Part shown: one piece after another, positions 44,400 through 54,785 of the stretch
Layout of the letters: each line of letters begins with the position of its first letter
Numbering within the stretch: position 1 is the first letter of the stretch
Source: Podocnemis expansa
Lineage: Eukaryota; Chordata; Testudines; Podocnemididae
Direction: 5' to 3'
DNA length: 64,000 bases
NCBI GenBank assembly: GCA_007922195.1
Contig: ML682067.1
Location: 6,897,702-6,961,701 of the forward strand
Made by a program: the position numbers and the translations under genes
Notes under the pieces: model-generated
What the model saw: only the letters and a program-made list of their open reading frames with translations
What the model was told of the DNA's origin: nothing
Database searches by the model: none

Positions 44400-45417
44400 G
44401 GCTATGTCTACACTGCCAAAGATATTTTGAAATACAGTGGGGACTGATTTATGCGCGGGTGACGAGGGACAAGCCCCCAGCGACTGCGCATAAACCAGCC
44501 CACGTGTAAATGGAACAAGAAGGCCTGCCCCGGGACACCGGCCCAGGACCTGCTCCCTGGCCACAGGCCATGCCCCCGCCCTGCTTCTGTGCTGGGGTCT
44601 GAGCTGGCCTCAGGCGCCTGCTGCCGCCAGCCTGGCCCCAGATCCCCGGCTGGGGGACATGGCAGGGAGTGGTGGCAGCGGCCACTTTCAGCCCTGTTCT
44701 AGGTCTGGCTGCCCATGGCCATGGCTGCTGCTCCCTGCCATGTCCCCAGCCGGGGATCCGAGGCCAGGCTGGTGGCAGCAGGTGCCTGTGGCCAGCTCGG
44801 ATCCCAATAGAGAAGTGGGGCCGGGGAGCAGGGCCTGGGCCGGTGCCTGGGGCCCATCTCCAGGGCAGCGACACTCCTGGTCCTGTTTATGCAAGGTGTG
44901 CTAACGGGACCAGCATGTTACTGTGGGGCCTTTGGGGGACATCCCGTTACTGCGCGTTAACTGGTTCCATGCGGAAACCGGTTGTGCGGTAATGGGTCCC
45001 GTCGTAACTCTTTCAAATTTATTTCAAAATAGCATTATTTCACATTTATTATTTCAAAATAGGAGTTGAGTGAAGACTCTCTATGTCAAAATAAGGTAGG
45101 AATTATTATTTTGAAATAGAGAGTCTTCACTAGACTCTCTATTGTGAAATAGGGGAAGGCAGGGAAAAGTATATGGCTATTATTTTGAAAAAAGCCAATT
45201 CCATGTTTTAGAATGTCTTTTTTTCAAAACATCTATTTTGAAAGAATTGTTCTTTCAAAATAAAAGCAGGTGTAGTTATTCTGAAATAGCGCTTGCTTTT
45301 TTTCAGAATAGCAAAGCATTTATTTTGAAATAATGAAATGTTTTCATGGGCAGGTAAAAAGTTTTTTTGAAATAAGACTCTGTATTTTGAGAAAAGTTTT
45401 CAGTGTAGACATACCCC
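44400..45417. mobile_element. TTTCAAAA-type MITE hosting a nested element
   Basis: Ends GGCTATGTCTACACTGCC and CAGTGTAGACATACCCC. Flanks CTA and a CTT-like triplet match only partly. Its A/T-rich TATTTTGAAATA arms are continuous on both sides of the GC-rich insert at 44435-45004. Confidence 0.7.
44435..45004. mobile_element. Tigger/mariner-like foldback element nested in a MITE
   Basis: The left end CAGTGGGGACTGATTTATGC and the complement of the right end (CGACGGGACCCATTACCGCA) are diverged inverted repeats. Both sides are flanked by TA (44433-44434 and 45005-45006), the Tc1/mariner duplication. The core is a large GC-rich palindrome: 44629-44673 and 44730-44775 are near-perfect inverted copies around CCAGCCTGGCC...GGCCAGGCTGG. 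No transposase frame; the chance frames on both strands reflect the GC-rich palindrome. Confidence 0.65.
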
Positions 45418-46735
45418 TTTAAATCTTGAGGGCCTGTCTACTCTCAGCCTCAGACCACCTCTCTCACTGATTCACAAGCCTACCACCTACAATGCGTATC
45501 CATTTATTTAGCTTTACTCCAGTAAGCTGCTCACAATACCACCCTCAAAAGTTTCAGCACAGCCTTCTTGGGCACCTGCCCAGTTCTCTCTGTCCCAAAA
45601 GCTGCTACTAATCTTGGAGATTTTCATTCTCATGCATCATCATTAACAGAGTCTGCAGGCAAAATGTATCTTCATCTATGATTGTCAACATGAAATCACC
45701 AGTGTGAACACTCTTCATGAAATGATTACTCCATATCTGACCTCTTAATCCTTGTCCTCAAAGGAAACCCACAACACATGCAGAAGACAAGCCTGAGAGC
45801 TAAATTTCTACCTTTGGTAGTCACTAAAATCATAGACACTGAATTTATGAGTTATTGCAATAAATCTGTAAACCATTAACCCCCCTTTTCATCCTAAAAT
45901 TGCAAAGGTATTAACAGTCTAATTCACCATGAATGTTCCCTTAGAATATGTTAACTACTTATGCTTAACAATCTGTTTCGTTCTTGTATTTAGCAGTGAC
46001 ACTCATGGTACCTTTCCCAGATATTTCTTTCTCACCAAGAGAAATTGGTAGAATGAAAGATGTTACTTTATTCATCTTCTCCTCATAGGAGAAAAGACTG
46101 ATGAGATTAGATTACACAGGTGTAACACTGCATAATAAGATCAGTGGAATGTTTTAGGGATGATGATGATGATGATGTATGCCCAGGTAAAAACACAGCT
46201 TGACTTTCAGATGTCAGACTGAGTTCAATTTATATAACCTTTCTGACGTCATCTTTTCAGTGGTATAGTCTGAATTATGACTTATTCTCATGTCTCTTTT
46301 ACATTAGTCTTCATAGGACAAGAGGGGATGCTGGATAATGGGTTTGCCTTGATAGAGCTTCAGAATCAGATGTGGGAAAATGCTGCAAAATTCTGAATGA
46401 AACAGAAGAAGTTGTTAATTTTAGGGGATTTCTTTTTCTTGTGACATACAAATTGATGACAAATATAAAAACATTGCAAATTTTGTTAGGGACCTAACTG
46501 CAATGCTAGACCCAGTTCTGTTTTATGAACATTTGCCTTGTGTGGTCAGAATGGTGATCTGCCAACTAAAGAATATTGCAAGATTTCAGCTTCTATTTTT
46601 TTTTTCAGGTGAACCCTGGAATACAGATAAACTGTTGTCTCAGCTCTTATTACTTTCAGTCTGGACTACTCCCCTACCAGAATGTTCAGAATGTTCCCTA
46701 GCACAGCTCTGCTCTCTTTACAATCTGCAAGTCTA
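45418..46735. other. Intergenic, microsatellite only
   Basis: AT-rich with short frames. The ATG microsatellite is listed separately. Confidence 0.5.
46159..46177. repeat. (GAT)n microsatellite
   Basis: About six GAT units in an otherwise unremarkable stretch. Confidence 0.9.
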
Positions 46736-47164
46736 GGGCTATGTCCACATGTACATCGTTATTTCAAAATGAGTTATTTTGAAATAAAGTCCTTATTTCA
46801 AAATAAGTTAATTAGAATTAAGGGAAAAGCTCAAAGTGAAATAGCATGTCCAAACACAGGACTTACTATTTTGCTTTAGGAGAGGGGCACCATGGGAGGT
46901 GTGGTAACATGGCTCCCTCCCTCGGCCATGCCCCCACCCAATATAGGTTATTATAATGGTTATTTTGAAATAACACGTCCGAATGGAATTATTTCAAAAT
47001 AACCATTTTGAACTAACAGCCATTGTGATTCAAAGGAGGTTTAAGCTATTTCGAAATGATGGAACCCATCATTTCAAAATAAGAATACATCGTGTGAACC
47101 TAATCTCTTTTATTTTAAAATAACCAGTGTTATTTCAAAATAAAAGAGATGTGTGGACATACCC
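46736..47164. mobile_element. TTTCAAAA-type MITE
   Basis: Ends GGGCTATGTCCACATG and ATGTGTGGACATACCC. The middle carries AGGAGAGGGGCACCATGGG and CCACCCAATATAGG, as in the 17142 subfamily. The flanking triplets CTA and TCG do not match, so one side has mutated or my border is a base off. Confidence 0.7.
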
Positions 47165-47721
47165 TCGGTTTCTTAACAACTTTAGGAATTTGGAACAACA
47201 TTTTCAGAACAAGGTTTATTTATTTATTCATTCCCATACAAAAAGGTAATTTATATTCTGGGATGTTGTTTAATATTATATTTAAACAATTTATTTCTTA
47301 CTTTCAATGCTAAGAAAACAGGTTAATATTTAATACCACCTTTTTCTAAAATCCTATTGTCAGAGGGTAGCTGGCCATGTGAGGCTTTTCAACCAGTGTG
47401 AATATGACAAATTCTAGACAACAACAGAAACATGAACATTACAAAGTGAAAATCAAAGCTGATGACAGAGACCACAGCCTACTCCCCCTTCCAATATCTG
47501 TGTAAGAGGTTGCTTACTGCCACCCTCCCACTTCAGCACCCCTCTGGCTCTCTAAGGACACAGACATCCTTTAGGCTGCAGTCACCAGTGCTTTATTTAC
47601 AGGGAGTGTGTGAAGATCCACCCAATTTCAATTCCTTTCCAACTGGAAGTCTCTGGAGCTTGTTCAGAGAGGCCAGCCAAGCTTCTGCACTCCCTTGTTT
47701 GCCCTCTTTCCTCTTCTGGGA
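47165..47721. other. Intergenic, nothing recognised
   Basis: A frame at 47462-47746 runs into the following CR1 copy and shows no domain of its own. Confidence 0.45.
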
Positions 47722-48098
47722 CAACATATGCAGAAGAGAAGACTGAGGGGGGATTTGATAGCAATCTTCAACTACTTGAAGGGATGCTCTAAGGAAGATG
47801 GAACTCGACTGTTCTCGGTAATAACAGAGGACAGAACAAGGAGCAATGGTCTCAAGTTGCGGTTAGGGAGGTCGAGGCTGGATATTAGAAAAAAACTTTT
47901 TTACTAGGCGAGTGGTGAAGCATTGGAATGAGCTGCCAAGGGAGGTGGTGGAGTCTCCATCTTTGGAGGTGTTTAAGGCCCGGCTGGACAAAACCATGAC
48001 TGGGATGGTTTAGTGGGAGTGGTCCTGCCTCTGGCAGGGGGTTGGACTAGATGACCTATGAGGTCCCTTCCAACCCTAGGATTCTATGATTCTATGAT
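47722..48098 (+). pseudogene. CR1 LINE 3' end, frameshifted
   Basis: The same protein segment as at 34961-35370 ([35 protein letters not shown]) is followed by a frameshift in an A/T run near 47890. The remaining C-terminus is in another frame and the tail ATTCTATGATTCTATGATA is at 48081-48098. It is 5'-truncated. Confidence 0.9.
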
Positions 48099-48632
48099 AT
48101 AAAACCTTTTGGGTCAGCTAGGCAACTGCCGCCTCTTTCCTAATCAAGATTTGGCAATTGCTCAGCTTTTGCAGGCTGTTACCTCCCCTCAGGCAATCAG
48201 ACCACAGCCCAGCTGGTTAACTGTACTGCCCCTCAGCTAAGGAAGCTGGAGTGACAGGGGTTCATGAACACACACACCCTGTTGCAATCTGCAACTCCCT
48301 TGGCAGGAGAGTTGGCACTGATACTTTGCAACATCCCAAGTACAGTTCATTTGACATTGGAAGACCAGTCAAATCAGAAGTCAACCACAATTAATAGGAC
48401 TTAGCAAGGACCACAACAGGTGCCCCATCCCTCCACAGATCATTCACTGAATGGTGGCTGAGGATACTGCTTGTGGTTTTTCTCTGTATTGATGAGCCTG
48501 GTTTGAGGGGAGAATATGTCTCTACATGGAAAATAAAAACAACTGTAGTCCCCAGTGATAGCAAAATCCTCATTCTCACTACACATAAACCCTCTCACTG
48601 ATATCCTATGCCCCTGATGTATTGGACTCTGT
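48099..48632. other. Intergenic, nothing recognised
   Basis: No long frame and no repeat border seen. Confidence 0.45.
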
Positions 48633-49145
48633 GGGTATGTCTATGTGCAGCCTTTAAATCAAAATAATGCTCGTTATTTTGTTTTAAAAAAAAGTGTAAG
48701 TCCAGTGACATTTTCTTGAATTGAAATGATGAGCTCTGTCATTTTGAAGAAAGGAAAGTTAGAATGATTCAATAAAACCTCATTTTAAATTGCACTGAGG
48801 CTTGGATCGAAACCACTATGTCAAAATAACGTTGTGTGGACATTGTATTTCGATTTAACAGTTGTTTTAATTTAACAGTTTTGTCTTTCTCCTTCCCAGG
48901 GTGCCTTTCTCTATTCATATATTGGGTGAGGGCATGGCCCTGCTAGGGGGCCATCTTGCCACACCTCTCCTAGTGTCCCACTCCTAAATTGAACTAGCAG
49001 GTCCTGTCCCTGGACATGCTAGTTCAATTTGACTTTCTAGTGTGGACCTGTTAAATCAGTTTAGCTTAAATCGATTTAATGATTTTATGGCAATTTTATT
49101 AAATCGATTTAAGTTAAATCAATTTAACTGTCTGTGTGGACACTG
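48633..49145. mobile_element. Inverted-repeat element with AAATCGATTTAA words
   Basis: Ends GGGTATGTCTATGTGC and GTGTGGACACTG. The right part contains TTAAATCGATTTAAG and its complements, another self-complementary vocabulary; the middle carries AGTGTCCCACTCC and GAGGGCATGGCC, shared with the other MITEs. No clear duplication. Confidence 0.6.
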
Positions 49146-49261
49146 AATGAGACTGAATGAGCACAGAGCTGATATCAGAAATCAAAGAACAGAGAAACCA
49201 GTTGCTGAGCACTTCCATCTTCCTAATCACTGGATGATGGATTTGTTAACGACTGTCATTA

Positions 49262-49612
49262 GAGCTGTACCTGGGACATCAAGACTTTAAAGAGAGACAG
49301 CTGAACTCGAATTAATATGCAAGCTAAATTCTGTGAAAGCAGGACTGAATCGAGACTATGGATTCTTTTCCCCTCACAAAGGGTAATTTGACTTCAGGCT
49401 TCCATGGTTTGAGCCTGTAAACTGCTCTGATTTGCTGTTACTCTATGACATGATCCTATGTTTTACACCCCCTTGCATTTAGTTTCATTCCTTTCTGTAA
49501 GTTCACCCATCTTCGAAGCATCTGAGGAAGTGGGATCTTCTCCCACGAAAGCTCATGCAAAAAATAAATCTGTTAGTCTTAAAGTGCCACACAACTTGTT
49601 GTTTTTCGTGTG
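49262..49612. repeat. Partial copy of the hairpin plus half-palindrome repeat
   Basis: It aligns with 54370-54730: CATCAAGACTTTAAAGAG, GACAGCTGAAC, AAAGCAGGACTGAAT, GATTTGCTGTTACTCTATGAC, then CATCTTCGAAGCATCTGAGG and CTCATGCAAAAAATAAATC. The left hairpin arm, intact at 54296, is missing or unrecognisable here. Confidence 0.65.
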
Positions 49613-50845
49613 GACACAGCCTGTGATACCTAGAGTGCAAGCAATTAACGGTACTTTTGGTGCAGTCTAATTCCCCACCCAATACAATAAGAGTCTTTCC
49701 AGTTCCAGCCATATCACTACACACCAGAGGCCTCTTTCTCCTTCACTTGTACCCCAAACATAGGCCCAGGGGCTTTTGTTCCTCCTGCAGCTACAAAGGA
49801 GAAGGGCCAGACAGAAACCCAATGAATATTGAAACTGCATGTGCTTCAGTCACTTCCTCTCCTTTTCTAGGAACAATTCAAGGGAAAGTCATGTGAGTGA
49901 GTCCATCTAAAATGTTGCCTCACACCTTGTCTTTCAAAGATGCATACTTAAAACCACACTAATAATATAGAGGATCTCACACTCTCGTTGCCAGTATGCC
50001 AGACCTGAGAAATCCCCATATCCCAACTGGGTCCTTTCTTGTCATAAGATGATCATTACCTTCATCAGCTTGGCTCACTCTGCTCATACTTTTGAGCCTG
50101 TAGGCATTCCACCAGCAGATGTTCCAGGCTCCAGAGTACTCCATCCTTTCCACCCTTCACATACTCCTGTTGACTAGGACACCCCAGTCTTGTTTTAGCA
50201 AGTTTCTGCAGACTTCCCTCACAACTACTTTACCTTGGCAAAGCCTCCAGTGTATTTATTTATATTTAAAACAGATCCTCTGGGACTATAGAAAAAGCCC
50301 CAAAAGTCACTAAAATGAGTGTTTCATCTGTGTACTGTTCAATTTCAGGGCCTCGGATACCAAAATGTGACCCACCATACCAGGGATGTATTTATGTGTC
50401 TTTCCACCACTTCCTCCACCATATGTCCTATATTTATAAGTACTGCAGCATCCCAGCCAGGTATGTCAGGAATGAGTTCTATTTACTGTAAGTCATATGA
50501 TTTTCCATCCCTCTCCTCAGTCAATCAGATCTTCCTCCTTCAGTTTTCTCCATCTCCTTCTTCAGTTTTACTCAGTGATGTCTTATTAGTGCTTCGCAGT
50601 TGCTTATGTTTCTCCATCCCCATGGCTGTTGAATAACCTAGGCGCAGTGGAGAGGACTGTACCTGTGATACAGATCACTCCTTGCCTTAAGAGGACTAGT
50701 CAATGTGTGTGATTCCATCATGGGACATGACCAATCTTCAGCTGCCAAGACAACTTAATAAATGCCCAATGTGGCCACACAAGTTCTTAGGTCAACTTAA
50801 CCTTCCTTAAGTCAAACCTGAGGCTCCAGTGTAGACATACGATAT
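49613..50845. other. Intergenic; MITE remnant at about 50770-50840
   Basis: Only short frames are present. AAGTTCTTAGGTCAACTTAA and CTCCAGTGTAGACATAC near the right end are a truncated GTCAACTTAAG-type MITE into or beside which the next element lies. Confidence 0.45.
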
Positions 50846-50849
50846 GAGT

Positions 50850-51336
50850 CCTGCATTTCAGGTCTTGGTGGCCAGGTAAAGTCTGGCTTTCCCATCTCCA
50901 AATTCCCAAAATTATAGATCCCCAAGTCCATCCTGCCCTGGGGCTGGGTTCTCCAGCCCATGGCCACAGGGCCTGGGGCACTAAGGCCTATCTGGGTGAG
51001 CTTGCCCTGGCTACCTGTATCTCCCAGGTGCTGGTAGCAACAGCTACTGGTTAGCTTCATCTGGCTCAGCTCTCCTCCACTCTGCTTTGCTTTGCTTTGC
51101 TCTGCTCTGCTCTGCTCTGCTCTGCTCTGCTCTGCTCTGAACACACACTTCACTCCTAGCTCCACCTCCAAACACCAAACCCCAAACTCTCCCTGCCTGA
51201 CTGCAACAGAGGCTTTTATATTGCAGTTAATTACCCTAATTGGACTCAGGTGCCTTAATTAACCTAGAGTTGTCCCGCCCTGGTTACCCAGGGAACAGGG
51301 CTTTGCTGAGCCTGGGGCTGATATACTTGACCTTCA
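50850..51336 (+). promoter_or_regulatory. Diverged Tx1 5'UTR at the head of the array
   Basis: Homology to the full-length 5'UTR is clear from 51205: GGCTTTTATA at 51211-51220, CCTAATTGGACTCAGG, GGGAACAGGGCTTT at 51291 (80 nt after the box, as in the other copies), and the ending CACTACTCTTCTGTA against CAACACCATTCTCCTGG. The part from 50850 to 51200 is diverged and contains a pentanucleotide run. Confidence 0.65.
51081..51139. repeat. (TYTGC)n pentanucleotide repeat
   Basis: About twelve units, first TCTGC/TTTGC then TCTGC only. It lies in the diverged 5'UTR, where the full-length copy has none. Confidence 0.95.
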
Positions 51337-52067
51337 CTACTCTTCTGTACAGGACCTATTGCCACCAGCAGAGGACGAGGACCCCCCGTGGGCCAGTCTG
51401 TATGCCACTTTGACCCCATGACCCACTGGGGACATTATTTGGCAGCTCCTTCACAGAGCCGTGAGCACAGGTGTGTACCTGGCACAGTTCACCCCTCATC
51501 CCAACACCTGTTCTTTCTGCAGTGTGAGAGAAATCCTGGCACACATATACCTCGAGTGTGCCAGGTTGCAGCCCCTCTTCCGGCTCCTCCAAAGCCTCCT
51601 CCTGAGGTTCTGGCTGCACTGTTCCCCACACATATTTTTATATGCACTCCCCATCCATGGCCCCACAAAGTCATGGGACTTTCTTGTCAACCTTCTCCTG
51701 GCTCTTGCCAAAGTAGCCGTCTACAAGACCAGGGAAAGGAGGTTGGCTGAGGGAGGGACCTGTGACTGTGGGGCCTACTTCCGGTCCCTTGTCTGTTAAC
51801 ATCTCCAGGCAGAATTCCTTTGGGTGGCATCCACTGGCTCCCTTGACACCTGGCAGGGCCAGTGGGTGCTGTCCAGGGTTCTCTGCTCTGTGTCCCTTTC
51901 TGAATCCCTCATTTTGAACCTATGACCCTCACACCTGCCCCTCTTATTTCTTTAGTTGTCCCCCATAACCAGTTGGACCTGGGTCTAGTTGCTCCTCCCC
52001 TAGGCTGAGGGAGGGGTTTTAGTAGTGGATGGGCTTGCACCTGCCCATCTCCCATTATCCAATAGGA
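51337..52067 (+). pseudogene. Array unit 1: Tx1 ORF2 C-terminus and 3'UTR
   Basis: The translation starts DLLPPAEDEDPPWASLYATLTP, has a TGA near 51418, and is then open from the GTG at 51461 to 51799. It shows the intact CX2CX7HX4C motif (CSFCSVREILAHIYLEC) and RTRERRLAEGG-like basic residues (KTRERRLAEGG). This best-preserved copy shows what the C-terminal zinc motif of the family looks like. Its 3'UTR has CTTTAGTTGTCCCC and GAGGGAGGGGTTTTAG, and it ends at the joint with unit 2. Confidence 0.85.
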
Positions 52068-52793
52068 CTACTCTCCTGTATGGGACCTACTACCAGCAGT
52101 GGGGGAGGACCCCCGGTGGGTCAATCTGTATGCTACCTTAACCCCATGGCTTGCTGAGGACACTAGTTGACAGCTCATCCATGGAGCCGTGAGCACAGGC
52201 ATGCACTTGGTGTGGTTCACCCCACACCCAGACACCTACCCCTTTTGCGGTGTGAGGGAAACCCTGGCGCACAAATACCTAGAGTGTGCCAGCTTGTAGC
52301 CCCTCTTCTGACCCCTCCAGAACCTCTTATTGAGGTTCTGGCTGCACTTTTCCCCTCACCTATTTTTGTATGCACTCTCTATTCATGGCCCCACAAAGTC
52401 GCAGGACCTCCTCATCAACTTCCATCTGGCTCTTGCCAAGGTAGCTGTCTATAAAACCAGGGAGAAGAGGTTGGCTGAGTGAGGGGCCTGCGACTGTGGG
52501 GCATATTTCCAGTTCCTCGTCTGTGCACATCTCCGGGCAGAGTTCCTCTGGGCAGCATCCGCTGGCTCCCTCAACACCTTCTGAGAGCAGCGGCCGCTAT
52601 CCGAGGTGCTCTTTGTCCTCCTCCGAGTCCTTTATTTTGAACCTTTGACCTCCACCCTCATCTCTGTCACTCATTAGTTGTCCCCAGAATTTAGTTGCAG
52701 ATGGGTCCAGTGCCACCTCCTCTTAGCCTGGGGGAGAGGTTTTGGAAAGGGGCTGGCTTGTGCATGCCCACCCCAGCCCTTTCTCCAATAGGA
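52068..52793 (+). pseudogene. Array unit 2: Tx1 ORF2 C-terminus and 3'UTR
   Basis: Same extent as unit 1. The coding part has several stops (for example in CCAGCTTGTAGCC and CTTCTGACCCC) and cannot make the domain. ACCCCATGGCTTGCTGAGG replaces the ACCCCATGACCCACTGGGG of unit 1. The 3'UTR is well conserved. Confidence 0.85.
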
Positions 52794-53479
52794 CTACTCT
52801 CCTGTACAGAACCTATTACCACCAGCAGAAGGTGAGGACCCCTGGAGGGGCAGTCTGTATGCCACCTTAACCCCAAGACCCACTGGGGACATTCATTAGT
52901 GGCTCCTCCATGGTGTAAGCATGGGCATGTACTTGTCACGGTACACCCCATACCCCAACATCTGCCCGTTTTGCAGTGTGAGGGAGACCCTGGAGCACGC
53001 ATACCTGGAGTGCTCCAGGTTGCAGCCCCTCAGAAGCTCCTCTTGAGGTTCTGGCTTCTCTTTTCCCCACACATATTTTTATATAAATTACCCATCCAAG
53101 GCCCCACAAAGTCTTAGGAGCTCCTCATCAACCATCTCCTGGTCCTTGCCAAGGCCACTATTGAAAAAAACAGAGAGAGGAGGCTGGCTGACAGGGGCTC
53201 CCTGCGACTGTGGGGCCTATTTATGGTTCCTCGTTCAGTCACATCTCCGGGCAGAGTTCCTCTGGGCAGTGTCTGCTGGCTCCCTCAACAACTTTCAGGA
53301 GCAGTGGGTGCTGTCCGGGCTTCTGAATCCCTCATTTTGAACCTATGACCCTCACCCCCCCATTATTTCATTAGTTGTCCCTCATAATTAGTTGGACCTG
53401 AGTCCAGTGCTTCCTCCCCTTAGGCTGGGGGAGGGGTTTTAGCAGTGGGCCGGCTCACTTCCCAGTAATCCAAATATAA
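52794..53479 (+). pseudogene. Array unit 3: Tx1 ORF2 C-terminus and 3'UTR, shortened
   Basis: About 40 bp shorter than the others. A deletion near 53030 removes part of the helix after the zinc motif (from the ARLQPLFRLLQ region). The end of ORF2 is kept here (AEFLWAVSAGSLN...SF, stop near 53340), showing that the TGA at 24152 in the full-length copy replaced a Trp codon. Confidence 0.85.
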
Positions 53480-54202
53480 CTACTCTCCTGTTTGAGACCT
53501 ATTACCACCAATGGAGGGCAAGGAGCCTTGGTGCACTAGTCTGTATGCCACCTTAACCTTGTGGCCTGCTGGGGACATTCATTGGTGGCTCCTCCATAGA
53601 GCTGTGAGCACAGGCATGTATTTGGCATGGTTCACCCAATACCCCAACACCTGCCCCTCTTCTGATGTAAGGGAGACCCTGGTGCATGCATGCCTGGAGT
53701 GTGCCAGGTTACAGCCACTTTTCCAGTGCCTCCAGAACCTCCTCCTGTGGTTCTGGCTGCACTTTTCCCCTCACTTGTTCATCTGTGCACTCCCCATCCA
53801 TCTCCTTACAAAGTTGTGGGACCTCCTCATCAACCTCCTCCTGGCCCTTGCTAAGGCCACTATTTACAAAACCAGGGAGAGGAGACTGGCTGAGGGGGGA
53901 TCCTGGGAACTGTGGGGCCTATTTCTGGTCCCTCTTTCAGTCATGTCTCCAAGCAGAGCTCCTCTGGGTGGTGTCCACTGGCTCCCTCGACACCTTTTAG
54001 GGTTCTCTGGCTTCTGTTCTTTTCCAAGTTCCTCATTTTAAACTTTTGACCTTCACAGCCCTCCCTGTTATTTCATTAGTTGTCCCCTACTTAATTAGTT
54101 TGGACTGAGCCTAGTGCTTCCTTCCCTTAGGCTGGAGGAGGGGTTTTCTTAGTGGGTGGGCACCTGCCCATATCCTGCTATCTGAATAGTCCTACTCTCC
54201 TG
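53480..54202 (+). pseudogene. Array unit 4: Tx1 ORF2 C-terminus and 3'UTR
   Basis: The longest open unit (53511-54041). The second Cys of the zinc motif is Ser (CPSSDVRETLVHACLEC) and the 3' half has slipped frame after KTRERRLAEGG. It ends CCTACTCTCCTG, directly before GAGT and unrelated sequence. Confidence 0.85.
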
Positions 54203-54295
54203 GAGTCATCAGGCTTGATTCTGACACTATAATGAAACCCATTGGAAAATGTGATCTCTGGTAACTAAGCAGAAAAACAACAGACAGTTCCAACT

Positions 54296-54504
54296 GTTGT
54301 AATGGAAAAAGAATCCATGGCCGCAATTTAATCCTGCTTTCATGCAATTGAATTTGTATATCAGTTCTTCTTTAGCTGTTGCTTGAGCAAGTCAATGGAC
54401 ATCAAGACTTCAAAGAGAAACAGCTGAACAAGAACTGATATGCAGATTCAATTGTTTGAAAAGCAGGATTAAATTGTGACTATGGATGCTTTTCCCATTA
54501 CAAC
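54296..54504. repeat. Near-perfect 209-bp hairpin
   Basis: GTTGTAATGGAAAAAGAATC at 54296 pairs with GCTTTTCCCATTACAAC at 54488-54504. Pairing continues inward through CAATTTAATCCTGCTTT / AAAGCAGGATTAAATTG, CAATTGAATTTGTATATCAG / CTGATATGCAGATTCAATTG and AGCTGTT / AACAGCT to an apex near 54398. The right arm and what follows match 49262-49612. Confidence 0.85.
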
Positions 54505-54785
54505 AGGTGATTTGACTTCAGTTTCTTCTATGTGCTGTTTCCCAATGTTTGAATCTTAACAACTTCTTTGATTTGCTGTGACAGTATGACCTGATCCCAT
54601 GTCTTACGCTCCCCTGGATTTGTTTTCCTCCCATTTTGTAAGTTCCCCCATCTTCAAAGCGTCTGATGAAGTAGGATTTTCTCCCACAAAAGCTCATGTG
54701 ATAAATTTGTTAGTTTTTAAGTACCACAGGACTCCTTGCTTCTTTTGCTGGACTAGACTAACATGGCTGCCCCTTTGGAACTTGA
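54505..54785. repeat. Half copy of the palindromic interspersed repeat, attached to the hairpin
   Basis: After a linker (GATTTGACTTCAG, TGATTTGCTGTGACAG) it carries the right arm of the foldback family: CATCTTCAAAGCGTCTGATG, CTCATGTGATAAATTTGTTAG and GACTAACATGGCTGCCCC. The same order at 49262-49612 shows that hairpin, linker and half-palindrome form one mobile unit. Confidence 0.75.

Larger units (their letters stand above)
50850..54202 (+). mobile_element. Tx1-derived composite: 5'UTR followed by four tandem 3'-end units
   Basis: A Tx1-type 5'UTR (50850-51336) is followed by four head-to-tail copies of the ORF2 C-terminus plus 3'UTR, starting at 51337, 52068, 52794 and 53480 (periods 731, 726, 686 and about 720 bp). 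Each unit starts at the same ORF2 codon region (GACCTATTRCCACCAGC) and each joint reads CTACTCTYCTGTA. GAGT is found just left of 50850 (50846-50849) and just right of 54202 (54203-54206), a possible 4-bp duplication. The 5' border is tentative, but it places the GGCTTTTATA box at about the same distance (361 nt) as in the other two Tx1 copies. The last ~28 nt of the Tx1 3' end are absent from every unit. Confidence 0.8.

Noticed and set aside
51337..51360. Pyrimidine tract followed by CAG|G at the first array joint, like a 3' splice site
   Set aside because: The other joints do not keep the CAG, and the sequence before it aligns with the 5'UTR end; a spliced origin would not retain the tract.
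51337..54202. CRISPR-like or host gene-family array
   Set aside because: The repeat unit is about 700 bp, protein-derived and clearly Tx1 ORF2; no spacers and no intact frames across units.
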